DNA of 62,442 nucleotides from Hoeflea sp. BAL378 (GCF_000759435.1 NZ_JRJG01000009.1:1-62442), one strand, 5' to 3'; numbered from the stretch's first letter, positions 49,904 through 58,882 are shown. The notes: generated by a model not told the origin, from the sequence alone. Program-made: numbers and translations.

Positions 49904-51661
49904 TCACTCCGAGGCGAGTTTTCCGAGTTCGCCCAGGCCCACCGGCGGAGTGGTGCGGTAGCCGAGCAGGTAGGCGCGGCGGGCGAAGTCGGAGCGGACG
50001 CGGTCGATCTGCGCGCGCTCGCCCTTGAGCCGCGAGACGAGCAGCGGGTCGCGCGTGCCGGTCGCCGCCATGCTCCTGTTGATGACCCAGGCATAGGGCT
50101 CGATGCCGGCGCGGCGCAAATCGTCCTGAAGCGCGCCGGCTTCCGACACCGGCGTGGTTTCGGGCAGGGTGACGAGGATGACGCGGGTGTAGTCCGCGTC
50201 CTGCAGCCGCATCAGCGGCGTGACGACGCGGCCCGGAGTGCCGGGGTCGAGATGCCGTGTCATCTGCCGGTGATAGGCGCCGGTGGCGTCGAGCAGCAGC
50301 AGCGTGTGGCCGGTGGGCGCGGTGTCGATCACCACGAAGGCGCTGCGCGCCTCGGCCACCACCCGCGAGAAGGCATGGAAGACCGCCACTTCCTCGGTGC
50401 AGGGCGAGGCGAGGTCCTCGAGCAGCAGCGCCTTGCCTTCGTCATCGAGGTCGCGGCCGCGCGAGGCCATGATCTTGTCGATGTAGCGTTTTGTCTCGGC
50501 TGCGGGATCGATCCGGTCGACCGTCAGCCCGGCCATCGCGCCGTCGACCACGAAGCCCACATGCGCGGCGGGGTCGGTGGTGGTCAGGTGCACCGCGTGG
50601 CCGCGGGCGGCCAGCCCGACGGCGATGGCCGCGGCAATGGTGGTCTTGCCGACGCCGCCCTTGCCCATGACCATGACCAGGCCGCGCGCACCCGCGGCGA
50701 TCTCGTCGACCAGCGCGGAAAGACCGGGAAGGTCGAGCGGCTCCTGCTCCGTGGCGACGGCGGCCGGATGCGGCGCTTCCGGCGCCATCAGCGCGCGGAG
50801 CGCCGGCAATCCCACCATGTCGAAGCCGAGCAGCGGGAATTCGGCGCGGGGCAGTCCCGCGAGCCTTGCGGGCATCGCGGCCAGCGTCTCCTCCTGGTCG
50901 CGCGCCATGGCCGAGGCCACCGCGTCCGCATCTCCCGCCGCGCGGAACCGCCCGTTGACGGCGAGCATCTGGTTGGACAGCCCCAGCGCGCTCAATTCGT
51001 CCGAGGTCCGCGCCGCCTCGCGGATCGCGCCGCGGTCGGGCCGCGTCACCAGCACGATCGTGGTCCGGGCCGGGTCGCCCAGGCACTCGAGCGCCGTGCG
51101 GAACCGCTCCTCCTGCATCTTCAGGCCTGAATGCGGCCCCAGGCAGGAGGCGCCGCGCTCGTTGCTTTCCAGAAACCCGGTCCACGCCTTGGGCAGGCTC
51201 AGGAGCCGCAGCGTGTGGCCGGTCGGCGCCGTGTCGAAGATGATGTGGTCGAACTCTGGCGCGTCGCCCGCAAGCAGCCCGACGAATTCGTCGAAGGCCG
51301 CGATTTCGGTGGTGCATGCGCCCGAGAGCTGCTCCCGGACGGTCGATCTTTCCTCCTCATTGGCCTCGGGCCCCAGTTGCGCGAGCACACGGGCCCGGTA
51401 GTCGTCGGCGGCTGCCTCGGGATCGATGTTCATCGCCGACAGTCCGGGGATCCCGGGAACCGGCGTCGGCGCATCGGCGAGCGCCACGCCCAGCATCTCG
51501 TCAAGGTTGGAGGCCGGATCGGTGCTGACCAGCAGCACCTTGAGGCCGCGGTCGGCGAGCGCAATCGCGCTGGCGCAGCTCAGCGACGTCTTGCCGACGC
51601 CGCCCTTGCCGGTGAAGAACAGATAGGGGGTGGGATCTGTGAGGGCGTTGAAATCTGTCAT
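49904..51661 (-). CDS. arsA: Two-domain arsenite/antimonite-transporting ATPase ArsA
   Basis: The 585-residue ATPase has two homologous halves, each with a P-loop (Gly-Lys-Gly-Gly-Val-Gly-Lys-Thr at 18-25 and 333-340) and an Asp-Thr-Ala-Pro-Thr-Gly-His block. The three metalloid-binding cysteines of ArsA are present: Cys116, Cys173 (Ser-Cys-Leu-Gly-Pro) and Cys421, matching 113, 172 and 422 of the plasmid R773 enzyme. ArsA normally energises the ArsB efflux channel. No arsB, arsD, arsC or arsR gene is in the window, so the partner must be elsewhere. The start at Met 51661 fits the family. Confidence 0.92.
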   Translation of the reverse strand: MTDFNALTDPTPYLFFTGKGGVGKTSLSCASAIALADRGLKVLLVSTDPASNLDEMLGVALADAPTPVPGIPGLSAMNIDPEAAADDYRARVLAQLGPEANEEERSTVREQLSGACTTEIAAFDEFVGLLAGDAPEFDHIIFDTAPTGHTLRLLSLPKAWTGFLESNERGASCLGPHSGLKMQEERFRTALECLGDPARTTIVLVTRPDRGAIREAARTSDELSALGLSNQMLAVNGRFRAAGDADAVASAMARDQEETLAAMPARLAGLPRAEFPLLGFDMVGLPALRALMAPEAPHPAAVATEQEPLDLPGLSALVDEIAAGARGLVMVMGKGGVGKTTIAAAIAVGLAARGHAVHLTTTDPAAHVGFVVDGAMAGLTVDRIDPAAETKRYIDKIMASRGRDLDDEGKALLLEDLASPCTEEVAVFHAFSRVVAEARSAFVVIDTAPTGHTLLLLDATGAYHRQMTRHLDPGTPGRVVTPLMRLQDADYTRVILVTLPETTPVSEAGALQDDLRRAGIEPYAWVINRSMAATGTRDPLLVSRLKGERAQIDRVRSDFARRAYLLGYRTTPPVGLGELGKLASE

Positions 51662-51761
51662 GGCCGGCTTTCTGTGCAGGACGCGGAGACGCCATCCTAG
51701 CGCCAATCCGCGCCCGCCGGCTTGATCTGGGGCAAACGCGGGGAGGGGCGCGCCGCGCCCG

Positions 51762-51828
51762 CCGCCCCCTCCTCCGTCTCGCAGCTCACGCGCCGGTCCA
51801 CCTTCTCCCCGACAGGAGAGGGAGGCGG
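51762..51828. repeat. Imperfect palindromic intergenic element
   Basis: CCGCCCCCTCCTCC (51762-51775) and GGAGAGGGAGGCGG (51815-51828) pair with three mismatches, and the middle contains CCTTCTCCCC. It resembles the other intergenic elements of the window but is degenerate. It lies between arsA and a small exported-protein gene. Confidence 0.4.
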
Positions 51829-51838
51829 CCCCGTGCGA

Positions 51839-52198
51839 TCATTCAGGCGTGAGGATTTCCGTGCCGGAGCCCGACTGGCCGTCGATGGTCCAGGCGCCCT
51901 CGAGCGAGCCGTCTTCCATCACCTGGTAGACCACCAGCCCGACGCCGCCGCCCTTGAACACGTAGCCCGCGGCAAACGCGTTGCCGTAGAGCATGCAGAT
52001 GCCGTCGGATTCGCTGCCGGTGCTCCAGTGGATGTGGCAGGTGGTGTCGGAGCTCAGCGTGATGGTCGCCGTGCCGCCGTAGCTGCTGCCGTCGAGATTG
52101 GTGCCCTCGACCGTGTAGGTGCCTGCGGCGACATCCGCCTGCGCGATGCCCGCCATGCCGAGCGTCGCCGCCAGGCAGATTGAAATCAGTCTTGTCAT
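51839..52198 (-). CDS. Small exported beta-rich protein of unknown function
   Basis: The 119-residue product has a signal peptide (Met-Thr-Arg-Leu-Ile-Ser-Ile-Cys-Leu-Ala, cleaved after Ala-Gln-Ala). The mature part of about 98 residues has alternating Gly/Ser/Thr strands and two cysteines (Thr-Thr-Cys-His and Gly-Ile-Cys-Met). It resembles small periplasmic proteins annotated as hypothetical in rhizobia, and I cannot name a function. It is flanked by intergenic repeats on both sides. The upstream Met at 52267 is rejected because it would precede the signal. Confidence 0.65.
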   Translation of the reverse strand: MTRLISICLAATLGMAGIAQADVAAGTYTVEGTNLDGSSYGGTATITLSSDTTCHIHWSTGSESDGICMLYGNAFAAGYVFKGGGVGLVVYQVMEDGSLEGAWTIDGQSGSGTEILTPE

Positions 52199-52340
52199 GC
52201 GCTTCACCCCTGTTGACGCCGGGCCGGTCTGTCCGGCGGGCAAGAGCGAAGATCCGCCGGCCCGCAACCGCTGTCAATCGGCCCGCCGGGCGCGCCCGGG
52301 GATTATTTTTCGGATGGATCGGGCCCGCGCCACACCGGTC

Positions 52341-52482
52341 CACCTCCCCCTTGAGGGGAGGTCGGAGAAGCAAGGCCGAAGGCCGTAGCTGATCCGGGTG
52401 GGGGTATCTTGTCCCCATCACCCCCACCCGGCTCTGTCGCGCTTCGCGCGCCAGTCGCCGACCTCCCCTCAAGGGGGAGGTG
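52341..52482. repeat. Large composite palindromic intergenic element
   Basis: The 25-base outer arms (52341-52365 and 52458-52482) are perfectly complementary. Inside, 12-base arms CCGGGTGGGGGT and ACCCCCACCCGG form a second hairpin at 52394-52431. Each outer arm also folds on itself (CCTCCCC with GGGGAGG). Elements of this look are frequent in Hyphomicrobiales. It sits directly past the end of the Tat repeat protein gene. Confidence 0.75.
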
Positions 52483-52495
52483 TGACGGAGACAGC

Positions 52496-53896
52496 TCACG
52501 CCAACGCGTTGCGCTCGAGCGTCAGGTGGCCGAACTTGCCCGCGCCGCCCTTGGCCAGGTCGCCGGTCACCACCTCGTTCCAGCGGCAGCCGAGGATGGC
52601 GCCGCCCGGCACGCTGTCGAACAGGTTCGAGGCGATCAGCGCCGCGCCCGCGCCCTCGACCACCGAGACGGCGACGCCCGCGCCGCACTGGCGCACCGTG
52701 TTGCCGGTGAAGCTGACCGCGCGCAGGAACGGGCCCCAGCCCATCAGCACGCCCCATTTCGGCGCACCCTCGATGACGTTGCCGCTGACCGCCGCGTCGG
52801 CCTCGATCGCCAGGCCGATGCCGAAGCCGGCATATTCGGCCGGATAGGGGCCGACGGTGCTGAGGTTGCGGATGATGTTGCCGGTCACGGCGGCGAGCCG
52901 GCCGCCCTCGTTGAAATTGGCGACCGAGATCCCCACCGTGCCGCCGTCGATCAGGTTCGACGCGATCACCGCGCCCTCGAAGCCGAATTCGGCGTAGATC
53001 GCCGTCTCGCCCGAGCGCAGCGCCTGGTTGGAGACGATCTGGATGTTGCTCGCCGCATTGGCGCGGATCGCCGAGAAGGCGCAGTCCGACACATGGTTGT
53101 CCGTCACCATCACGTTGTTCGCGCGAAAGATGTTGATGCCGTTGCCGTTCTGGCCGGTGCCGCCGTCGCGGGCCGAGATCCGCATCACCCGGTTGCCGTC
53201 GATCAGCGTCCCGTCCTCGCCCTCCGACCAGCGATGCACCAGGATGCCGCCATTGGCGCAATCGCGGACGGTGTTGCGGGTGATCGAAAGCCCGCGGCTC
53301 TCGACCGCATAGATCCCGGCCAGCCGTGCGCCAAAGATCTCGCAGGTGCTGATCCGGCCGCCGCAGGCCTGCAGCGTGATCCCGTGGCCGTCGGCGCCGG
53401 CGATGGTCACGTCCTCAAGAACGGCCTCCGCGACGCCGCTCAGATGCACAAGTCCCGAGACATGCGAGCCCAGCCGCTGGTTGGCGCCGTCGATCACCAG
53501 GCCCGTGAGCTCCACCCGCCGCGCCCCTTCGGCCAGCAGCCCGTGGCCGCGCCCGCCATAGATCAGCCGCGTCGCGCCCGGCACGCCGGCGATGCGCGCG
53601 CCGTCGGGCAGGGTGATGTTGGACATCACGTAGCTGCCCGGCGGCAGTCGCAGGATCCGGTCCTCCGTGGCCGCCTGGTCGATGGCGCGCTGGAACAGCC
53701 GGCTCTGGTCGTCGATCGCGTCGGGCAGCAGGCCGGCGAGATCCGCGTCGTGGCCGCCGCGCAGGTCGATCCTCGAGAACAGCTCTCCGGCCAGCGCCGG
53801 GGGCGCCAGCAGGCCGGCCGCGCCGGCGCCGGCGCCCAGGCGGGTGAGGCCGGCGAGAAGGCCGCGGCGGCTCAGAATGGGATTGATCGTGCTCAT
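52496..53896 (-). CDS. Tat-exported right-handed beta-helix repeat protein (TIGR03808 type)
   Basis: The 466-residue protein matches the family of twin-arginine-translocated repeat proteins known from rhizobia. The signal has Ser-Arg-Arg-Gly-Leu-Leu-Ala-Gly (residues 9-16) and an Ala/Gly-rich hydrophobic stretch. The mature part is a parallel beta-helix: many repeats of 20-25 residues with Asn/Gly/Ile patterns such as Ile-Thr-Arg-Asn-Thr-Val, Val-Thr-Asp-Asn-His-Val and Val-Thr-Gly-Asn-Ile-Ile. Such folds bind or cleave polysaccharides, but catalytic residues are not evident. Start Met at 53896 is set by the Tat motif. Confidence 0.85.
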   Translation of the reverse strand: MSTINPILSRRGLLAGLTRLGAGAGAAGLLAPPALAGELFSRIDLRGGHDADLAGLLPDAIDDQSRLFQRAIDQAATEDRILRLPPGSYVMSNITLPDGARIAGVPGATRLIYGGRGHGLLAEGARRVELTGLVIDGANQRLGSHVSGLVHLSGVAEAVLEDVTIAGADGHGITLQACGGRISTCEIFGARLAGIYAVESRGLSITRNTVRDCANGGILVHRWSEGEDGTLIDGNRVMRISARDGGTGQNGNGINIFRANNVMVTDNHVSDCAFSAIRANAASNIQIVSNQALRSGETAIYAEFGFEGAVIASNLIDGGTVGISVANFNEGGRLAAVTGNIIRNLSTVGPYPAEYAGFGIGLAIEADAAVSGNVIEGAPKWGVLMGWGPFLRAVSFTGNTVRQCGAGVAVSVVEGAGAALIASNLFDSVPGGAILGCRWNEVVTGDLAKGGAGKFGHLTLERNALA

Positions 53897-54134
53897 GCGG
53901 CTCAAGGTGCAGGAAGCGTGCCAGCCGCCGCTGCCCCATTCTGGCACACCGCGCCGTTGAACGGGACGGCGGCCGACAGCGGGCGGCTGTCGCCGGGGCA
54001 GCGAAAATGCACCGTCGGCAAAGAATCCGCATTTTCCTTGAGCCAGATCAAGTTTTTGCGTCCGTTCCGGGTCTAGCTTGGTTGTCGAAGGTCTTGCAGC
54101 GGTCTGGCGGCAAGGCCAGCTTCAGGAGGCATCG

Positions 54135-54338
54135 ATGCTCAAGCTTGTAGCTGTTGTGTATATCATGGTCGGTTCCATGCTGGCCGGCAGTTTCGTCGTG
54201 GCGGCACTGACCGTCGATCGCATGGATGCCGTTTCCATTTCCATAGCGGCGCTGATCGGCGCGCTGGTGGCGATCCCGGTGTCCTGGTTCGTCGCCGCCA
54301 GACTGAACAAAGTTATCCGTCCCGCCCAGGCCTCCTAG
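54135..54338 (+). CDS. Small two-helix inner-membrane protein
   Basis: The 67-residue protein has two transmembrane helices (about residues 3-24 and 35-57) and a basic C-terminus. A perfect AGGAGG lies 6 bases before the ATG, much stronger than most sites in the window, so it is certainly translated well. Similar tiny proteins occur in rhizobia without known function. It stands alone between two convergent or distant genes. Confidence 0.7.
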   Translation: MLKLVAVVYIMVGSMLAGSFVVAALTVDRMDAVSISIAALIGALVAIPVSWFVAARLNKVIRPAQAS

Positions 54339-54400
54339 CCGGCAGGGCGGATGAGGAGCGCGGGGTCGGCCTGGGGGCGGGCCCGGCCCCGCCGCTCCTC

Positions 54401-54432
54401 CCAATTTCGCTGTACCCCAATTTCACTGTACC
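54401..54432. repeat. Tandem 16-base direct repeat
   Basis: CCAATTTCGCTGTACC is followed directly by CCAATTTCACTGTACC, one mismatch. It stands out in a GC-rich gap and resembles repeat ends seen near IS200-like sequences. No transposase is near. Confidence 0.5.
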
Positions 54433-54520
54433 GATGACGATCCGGCGCCCTTACGGGCGTCGGCTTCGTTTCTGCCGCCCCGGTTAGCGCGCGTTCCGCC
54501 CCATCCCTTCCAGCCGCTGC

Positions 54521-55609
54521 TCAGGCAGTCACGATCACGTCGCCGAGCGGACGCCTGAGCGAGCGCGGCATCGGCCTGGCGTAGCCGAACCGGACCAGCA
54601 GATCCGGCCGCCGGCCGCCGGTGCCCAGGAGTGCCGCCAGTTCCGGCCGCATGCGCGCCACCTCGACCGGCTGGTTGAGGAAGGCGTGCCGGATGCCGCG
54701 CGCGGTGGAGGCCAGCGCGAAACGCTGGTAGCTGCGGCCGGCGCGCACCCAGTGCTCCGGGTCGTCGCGCTCGGAGACGAACACCGCGAACCCCGCCGAG
54801 GAGCGCACCTGGTCGGCGCATTTGGCGTTCTCGGCCTCGGCCGTGAACACCAGCCCGAAGGCGGGCCGGGCGATGAAGCCCGGCAGCGAGGGGTTGCCCG
54901 AACAGGCCGAATAGAGGCCGTCGCGTTGGCGCAGGGCTTCGCCGGCGTTGAACCTGATCCAGCGCTTGAGCTCGGCGACGAAGGCCGGGTCCTCGACCTG
55001 GGCGGTGTTGGCGGTGACGATCAGCTCGAGGATCTGCTCCATCCGCGGCGTGTCGGTGACGAGCATCACCGAACAGCCGTCCACCGCGGCGGCCGCCTCG
55101 ATCGCCGCGAGATCCGCCGCGGGCACCGGGCGCCCGTCATAGACCGAGCGGGTGCATTGCCGCTCGGTGATGGCGTCAAACAGCGGATCCGGCGTGGCGC
55201 CGGCGCCGCCGAGGCTCACCCGCAGCCCGTTGTTTCCATCCAGGCTCTCGATTGCGCTCGACCGGCCGGCGACTGATGCCGCCAGGCCGAGGTTCTCCGC
55301 GGCGCAGCCGAGGCTCGCGAACACATGGTGATGGTCCGGGTCGACGACGGGCGTGGCCCGCGCGAGATCCGGGCGGATCGTCACCTGGTCGGCCCCGCCC
55401 GAGAACAGCCAGGGCTGGGTGTTGTGGCTGTTGGCGGCCAGCGTGGCGTGATGGACCAGGAATTCGAACTCGCCCATTGCCTGCGGCGACCGCGGCGCCC
55501 GGAGCGCCGCCGCTTCGGTCTCGTAGGACGGGCCGCGGGTGAGGGCATGGGCGGTGAGCCCGAGCGCGGCGATCGCGCCGCCGCCAATGATGAGATCCCG
55601 TCGCTTCAT
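54521..55609 (-). CDS. Acg-type nitroreductase-like FMN-binding protein with Tat-like signal
   Basis: The 362-residue protein resembles the Acg family of nitroreductase-like flavoproteins. Two nitroreductase-like halves are visible. The first has Ala-Ala-Asn-Ser-His-Asn-Thr-Gln-Pro-Trp near 58, which binds FMN; the second begins around 190. The N-terminus (Lys-Arg-Arg-Asp-Leu-Ile-Ile-Gly-Gly-Gly) is a Tat-like signal followed by a hydrophobic helix, so the protein may be periplasmic or anchored. Relatives in mycobacteria are dormancy-induced. The substrate is unknown. The open frame upstream of 55609 is not conserved. Confidence 0.8.
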   Translation of the reverse strand: MKRRDLIIGGGAIAALGLTAHALTRGPSYETEAAALRAPRSPQAMGEFEFLVHHATLAANSHNTQPWLFSGGADQVTIRPDLARATPVVDPDHHHVFASLGCAAENLGLAASVAGRSSAIESLDGNNGLRVSLGGAGATPDPLFDAITERQCTRSVYDGRPVPAADLAAIEAAAAVDGCSVMLVTDTPRMEQILELIVTANTAQVEDPAFVAELKRWIRFNAGEALRQRDGLYSACSGNPSLPGFIARPAFGLVFTAEAENAKCADQVRSSAGFAVFVSERDDPEHWVRAGRSYQRFALASTARGIRHAFLNQPVEVARMRPELAALLGTGGRRPDLLVRFGYARPMPRSLRRPLGDVIVTA

Positions 55610-55720
55610 GATCCTGCACCTCTTGGTTGGCCCTGCGGCCGACCTTAAGGGCATTTCGCGGCCTGCGCCTTGACCGGCGTCAAGGCACGGCTCCCGGCCG
55701 CGCGCGGCGGCGCCGGACGT

Positions 55721-55751
55721 AAAAAAACCCGGCGGTCGCGGACCGCCGGGT
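55721..55751 (-). terminator. Strong Rho-independent terminator of the DUF2267 gene
   Basis: On the minus strand an 11-base perfect stem (ACCCGGCGGTC with GACCGCCGGGT) with a 3-base loop is followed by seven T. It lies about 30 bases past the stop of the gene at 55782. Confidence 0.9.
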
Positions 55752-55781
55752 GCATCGGAGAAGAAAAGGCGTCGGCTGGCC

Positions 55782-56138
55782 TCAGACGAACTGCGACAGG
55801 CCGGGGATCGAGGCGACGATGTCGTCGATCGCATCGCCGGCGCCGTTTTCGCGGGCGAATGCCATGGTCTGCTTGGAAATGCCGGAAATCTCGCCCATGC
55901 CGAGGCCCAGGCCCATCAGCTTCTGGCCGAGACCCATGACGCCGCCCATCGACAGCATGCCGCCCTTGGGCGCCTGCGCGATCAGCGCCTCGGAATCGGG
56001 GACGGAGGCAAGCATCTCATTGACCTTGTCGGCGGGGCCTTCGGACTGCAGGAAGACCAGGATGGCGCCGATGGCCTGCTGGGCGGTGGCGGAATCGATG
56101 CCGACGGTGTCGGTGATGCGTTGGACGAGTGGGTTCAC
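55782..56138 (-). CDS. DUF2267-like small protein
   Basis: The 118-residue protein has two helical parts joined by a Gly/Met-rich linker (Gly-Gly-Met-Leu-Ser-Met-Gly-Gly-Val-Met, residues 59-68). The N-terminal part (Val-Gly-Ile-Asp to Phe-Leu-Gln-Ser-Glu-Gly-Pro) and the ending Ile-Pro-Gly-Leu-Ser-Gln-Phe-Val match a small family annotated DUF2267 in many alphaproteobacteria. The function is unknown. It has its own strong terminator, so it is a single-gene unit. Confidence 0.75.
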   Translation of the reverse strand: MNPLVQRITDTVGIDSATAQQAIGAILVFLQSEGPADKVNEMLASVPDSEALIAQAPKGGMLSMGGVMGLGQKLMGLGLGMGEISGISKQTMAFARENGAGDAIDDIVASIPGLSQFV

Positions 56139-56296
56139 GGCGAATCCTCCGGATGAGTGACGTTAACGTAAGCGTAAACAGGCAATTGGGTCATTGCAAG
56201 CAGCCCCGCGCCGTTTTGAACGGGATATTGCGGGGCTGCAACACCCCGCCGGTTTAGACCCGGTCCGCCACATCCCGATGACACCGCCCGGGCGCC

Positions 56297-57187
56297 TCAG
56301 GCCAGATGCTGCCTGAAGAACGCGACCGTGCGCGACCAGGCCAGCTCCGCCGCCGCCTTGTCGTAGCGCGCTTCCGAAGTGTCGTTGTTGAAGGCGTGGT
56401 TTACGCCGTCATAGACATGGATTTCGAACGCCTTGCCGGCCGCCTCGAGCGCCGCGCGATAGGCGTCGATCCCGGCATTGATGCGCTCGTCGAGCCCGGC
56501 ATAATGCAGCATCAGCGGCGCCTCGATGCTCCCCACCTCGCCGGCGTCCGCCTGGCGGCCGTAATAGGCGACGCCCGCGTCGAGCTCCGGATCATGCACC
56601 GCGAGCTGGTTGACCAGCCCGCCGCCCCAGCAGAAGCCGACCGCGCCGACCTTGCCGTTGGATCTCTCGTGGCCGGCGAGGAAGGCCCGCGCGGCCTTGG
56701 CGTTGGCCGTGGTCTCAGCGCCGTCGAGCTGGCCGATCATCTCGCGCGCTTTGTCCTCGTTGTCGGGCGTGCCGCCGAGCGGCGAGAGAAAGTCGACGGC
56801 GAGCGCCAGGAAGCCGTCCACCGCCAGCCGCCGCGCCACATCGCGGATATGCTGGTTGAGGCCGCGGTTCTCGTGGATCACCAGCACCGCCGGCAGCGGG
56901 CCGGAAGCGCCGGCGGGCAGTACCAGATAGGCGTCCATCTCGCCATCCGCGCCGGGGAAGGTCGCGTCGAAGGCCTCGACCCGCGCGTCGTCGGCGGGCA
57001 CGATCGCCGCCCGCGCGCTGTTGGCGGCCAATAGCGGCACGATGGCGGCCGCCGCGGCGCCCGAGCCCGCGAGCCTGGTCAGCCGCTCCATGAAGCCGCG
57101 CCGGTCGAGCGTCAGATGCGTGTAGTCGTCATAGGCCTTGATCATGGCCTGGGTGATCGCAGGCTTGCCTGCCGATTGCTCTGTCAT
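56297..57187 (-). CDS. Dienelactone hydrolase family protein
   Basis: The 296-residue protein is an alpha/beta hydrolase of the DLH family. The nucleophile is Cys in Gly-Phe-Cys-Trp-Gly-Gly near 193, and the Asp is in Ala-Gly-Leu-Asp-Glu-Arg near 241. The His is in Val-Asn-His-Ala-Phe near 273, and the family Glu is in His-Glu-Asn-Arg-Gly near 110. The N-terminal Arg-Arg-Gly-Phe-Met-Glu-Arg and Ala-rich helix (residues 30-60) resemble a Tat signal, so the enzyme may be exported. The substrate is unknown. Confidence 0.88.
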   Translation of the reverse strand: MTEQSAGKPAITQAMIKAYDDYTHLTLDRRGFMERLTRLAGSGAAAAAIVPLLAANSARAAIVPADDARVEAFDATFPGADGEMDAYLVLPAGASGPLPAVLVIHENRGLNQHIRDVARRLAVDGFLALAVDFLSPLGGTPDNEDKAREMIGQLDGAETTANAKAARAFLAGHERSNGKVGAVGFCWGGGLVNQLAVHDPELDAGVAYYGRQADAGEVGSIEAPLMLHYAGLDERINAGIDAYRAALEAAGKAFEIHVYDGVNHAFNNDTSEARYDKAAAELAWSRTVAFFRQHLA

Positions 57188-57391
57188 GGTCGTTCTCCCC
57201 ATAGATCCTGGATCATCTCCAATCACCATCATCTAGGCCGCGACCGCCGCGAGGAAAGGGCAGGGCCCTCGGCAAGCCTCGGCCTGCATCCGCGTCGCCA
57301 AGCCCGGAGCGCCATGCTAGTCTCGTCCGAAGCGGGGACGGGCGAAGCAGCCTTGGCCCGGCCATTGAGATTTACATCTGGAGATCAAGAC

Positions 57392-57814
57392 TTGACCACG
57401 CTGATGCCATCCCAGGACCTGGAATCCGACGCCCGCGTCAAGGCGGTGTTCGACGATATCCGTGCGACCCGCAAGACCGACTTCATCAACAATATGTGGC
57501 GCTGGCTGGCTTTCGATCCGGCCCTGCTCGAGCGCACCTGGACCGAGGTCAAGGAGGTGGTGGGCAAGCCCTCCTCGATCGATCCGCTGACCAAGGAGAT
57601 GATCTATGTCGCCGTGTCGGTCGCCAACAACTGCACCTATTGCATCCATTCCCACACCGCCGCCGCCCGCGCCAAGGGCATGACCGAGGAGCAGTATGGC
57701 GAGTTGCTGGCCATCATCGGGCTGGCCGGCAAGACCAACCAGCTCGCCACCGCCCTGCAGGTGCCGGTCGACCCGGTCTTCGATGCCGGCCGGCAAGGCG
57801 GCCCCGGCGCATGA
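57392..57814 (+). CDS. AhpD/carboxymuconolactone decarboxylase-like protein
   Basis: The 140-residue protein carries the AhpD motif Cys-Thr-Tyr-Cys-Ile-His-Ser-His near 77-84. This is the redox-active Cys-X2-Cys plus His of peroxidase partners. I chose the TTG at 57392 because GGAGA lies 7 bases before it; ATG 57404 is the alternative. The long open frame upstream is not conserved. Its stop overlaps the corA start (ATGA), so the two are coupled. A role in peroxide or disulfide reduction is inferred from the motif. Confidence 0.82.
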   Translation: MTTLMPSQDLESDARVKAVFDDIRATRKTDFINNMWRWLAFDPALLERTWTEVKEVVGKPSSIDPLTKEMIYVAVSVANNCTYCIHSHTAAARAKGMTEEQYGELLAIIGLAGKTNQLATALQVPVDPVFDAGRQGGPGA

Positions 57815-58785
57815 TCCGTGCCTATGACCGCGCCGGCGTCTGTCTTGACGTGCCGGCACCCGGCGCCGAGCCGCTGCCCCAATCCGCCTGCTGGATCGAC
57901 CTGCTGCAGCCGACCTCCGAGGAAGAGGCCCAGGTCGAGCGTCTCATCGGCGTCGAGGTGCCGAGCCGCGACGAGTTGCGCGACATCGAGCCCTCGAGCC
58001 GGCTCTACATCGAGAACGGCGCGGCCTATCTGACGGCCAGCGTGGTGTGGAAGGCAGACAGCGATTTCGCCGAGATCACCGACATCGGCTTCGTGCTGGC
58101 GGGCGAGCGGCTGGTGACCATCCGCTACGGCGAGCCCAAGGCCTTCGCGATCTTCGCCGCCAACGCGCCGCGCGAACTCGAAGGCCTGGGCGGCCACGAC
58201 GTGGTGACGCGGCTGCTCGAGGCCATGGTCGACCGCACCGCCGAGGTGCTGGAGGGCCGCTCGCGCCAGATCGACCTTTTGTCGAGCCGGGTCTTCTCGT
58301 CGGGCAGCGACGCCAATCCCGAGACCGCCACGCGCGATCTCGAATCCATGCTCGGCGTGATCGCCGGCCACCAGCGCACCATCGCCAAGGTCCGCGAAAG
58401 CCTGATGTCGCTGTCGCGGGTGGCGGGGTTCCTGCAGACCCTGCCGGAGATCGCCGGCGAGAAGGCGATCAAGCAGCGCTGCCGCTCGCTCGCGCGCGAC
58501 ATCCAGTCGCTTTCCGAACATGCCGACTTCATCTCGGAAAACATCATCTTCCTGCTGGACGCCTCGCTGGGCCTGATCTCGGTGCAGCAGAACCAGGTGA
58601 TGAAGGTGGTCTCGGTGGCGGCCGTGGTGTTCCTGCCCCCCACCTTCATCGGCACCGTCTACGGCATGAACTTCGACCACATGCCCGAACTCGGCCTGCC
58701 CTGGGCCTATCCGATAGCGCTGGCCGTGATGGCGATCTCGGCGGTCGGGCCCTATCTGTGGTTCAAGAAGAAGGGATGGCTGTGA
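57811..58785 (+). CDS. corA: CorA-family magnesium/divalent cation transporter
   Basis: The 324-residue protein has a soluble alpha/beta N-terminal domain and a long coiled region (residues 150-255). Two C-terminal transmembrane helices carry the signature Tyr-Gly-Met-Asn-Phe near 287 between them. The acidic Met-Pro-Glu-Leu loop follows and the tail is Lys rich (Lys-Lys-Lys-Gly-Trp-Leu). It forms pentameric Mg2+ or Co2+ channels. It is translationally coupled to an AhpD-like gene, an unusual pairing. Confidence 0.94.
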   Translation: MIRAYDRAGVCLDVPAPGAEPLPQSACWIDLLQPTSEEEAQVERLIGVEVPSRDELRDIEPSSRLYIENGAAYLTASVVWKADSDFAEITDIGFVLAGERLVTIRYGEPKAFAIFAANAPRELEGLGGHDVVTRLLEAMVDRTAEVLEGRSRQIDLLSSRVFSSGSDANPETATRDLESMLGVIAGHQRTIAKVRESLMSLSRVAGFLQTLPEIAGEKAIKQRCRSLARDIQSLSEHADFISENIIFLLDASLGLISVQQNQVMKVVSVAAVVFLPPTFIGTVYGMNFDHMPELGLPWAYPIALAVMAISAVGPYLWFKKKGWL

Positions 58786-58882
58786 GGGGAAAGGATGGCG
58801 TGGCAGGCTGAATCGCTCATGCCCGGCGTGGCCATGAATCACACTCCTTCGAGGCGCGACGCCTTGAAAAGATCGCGTTGAG

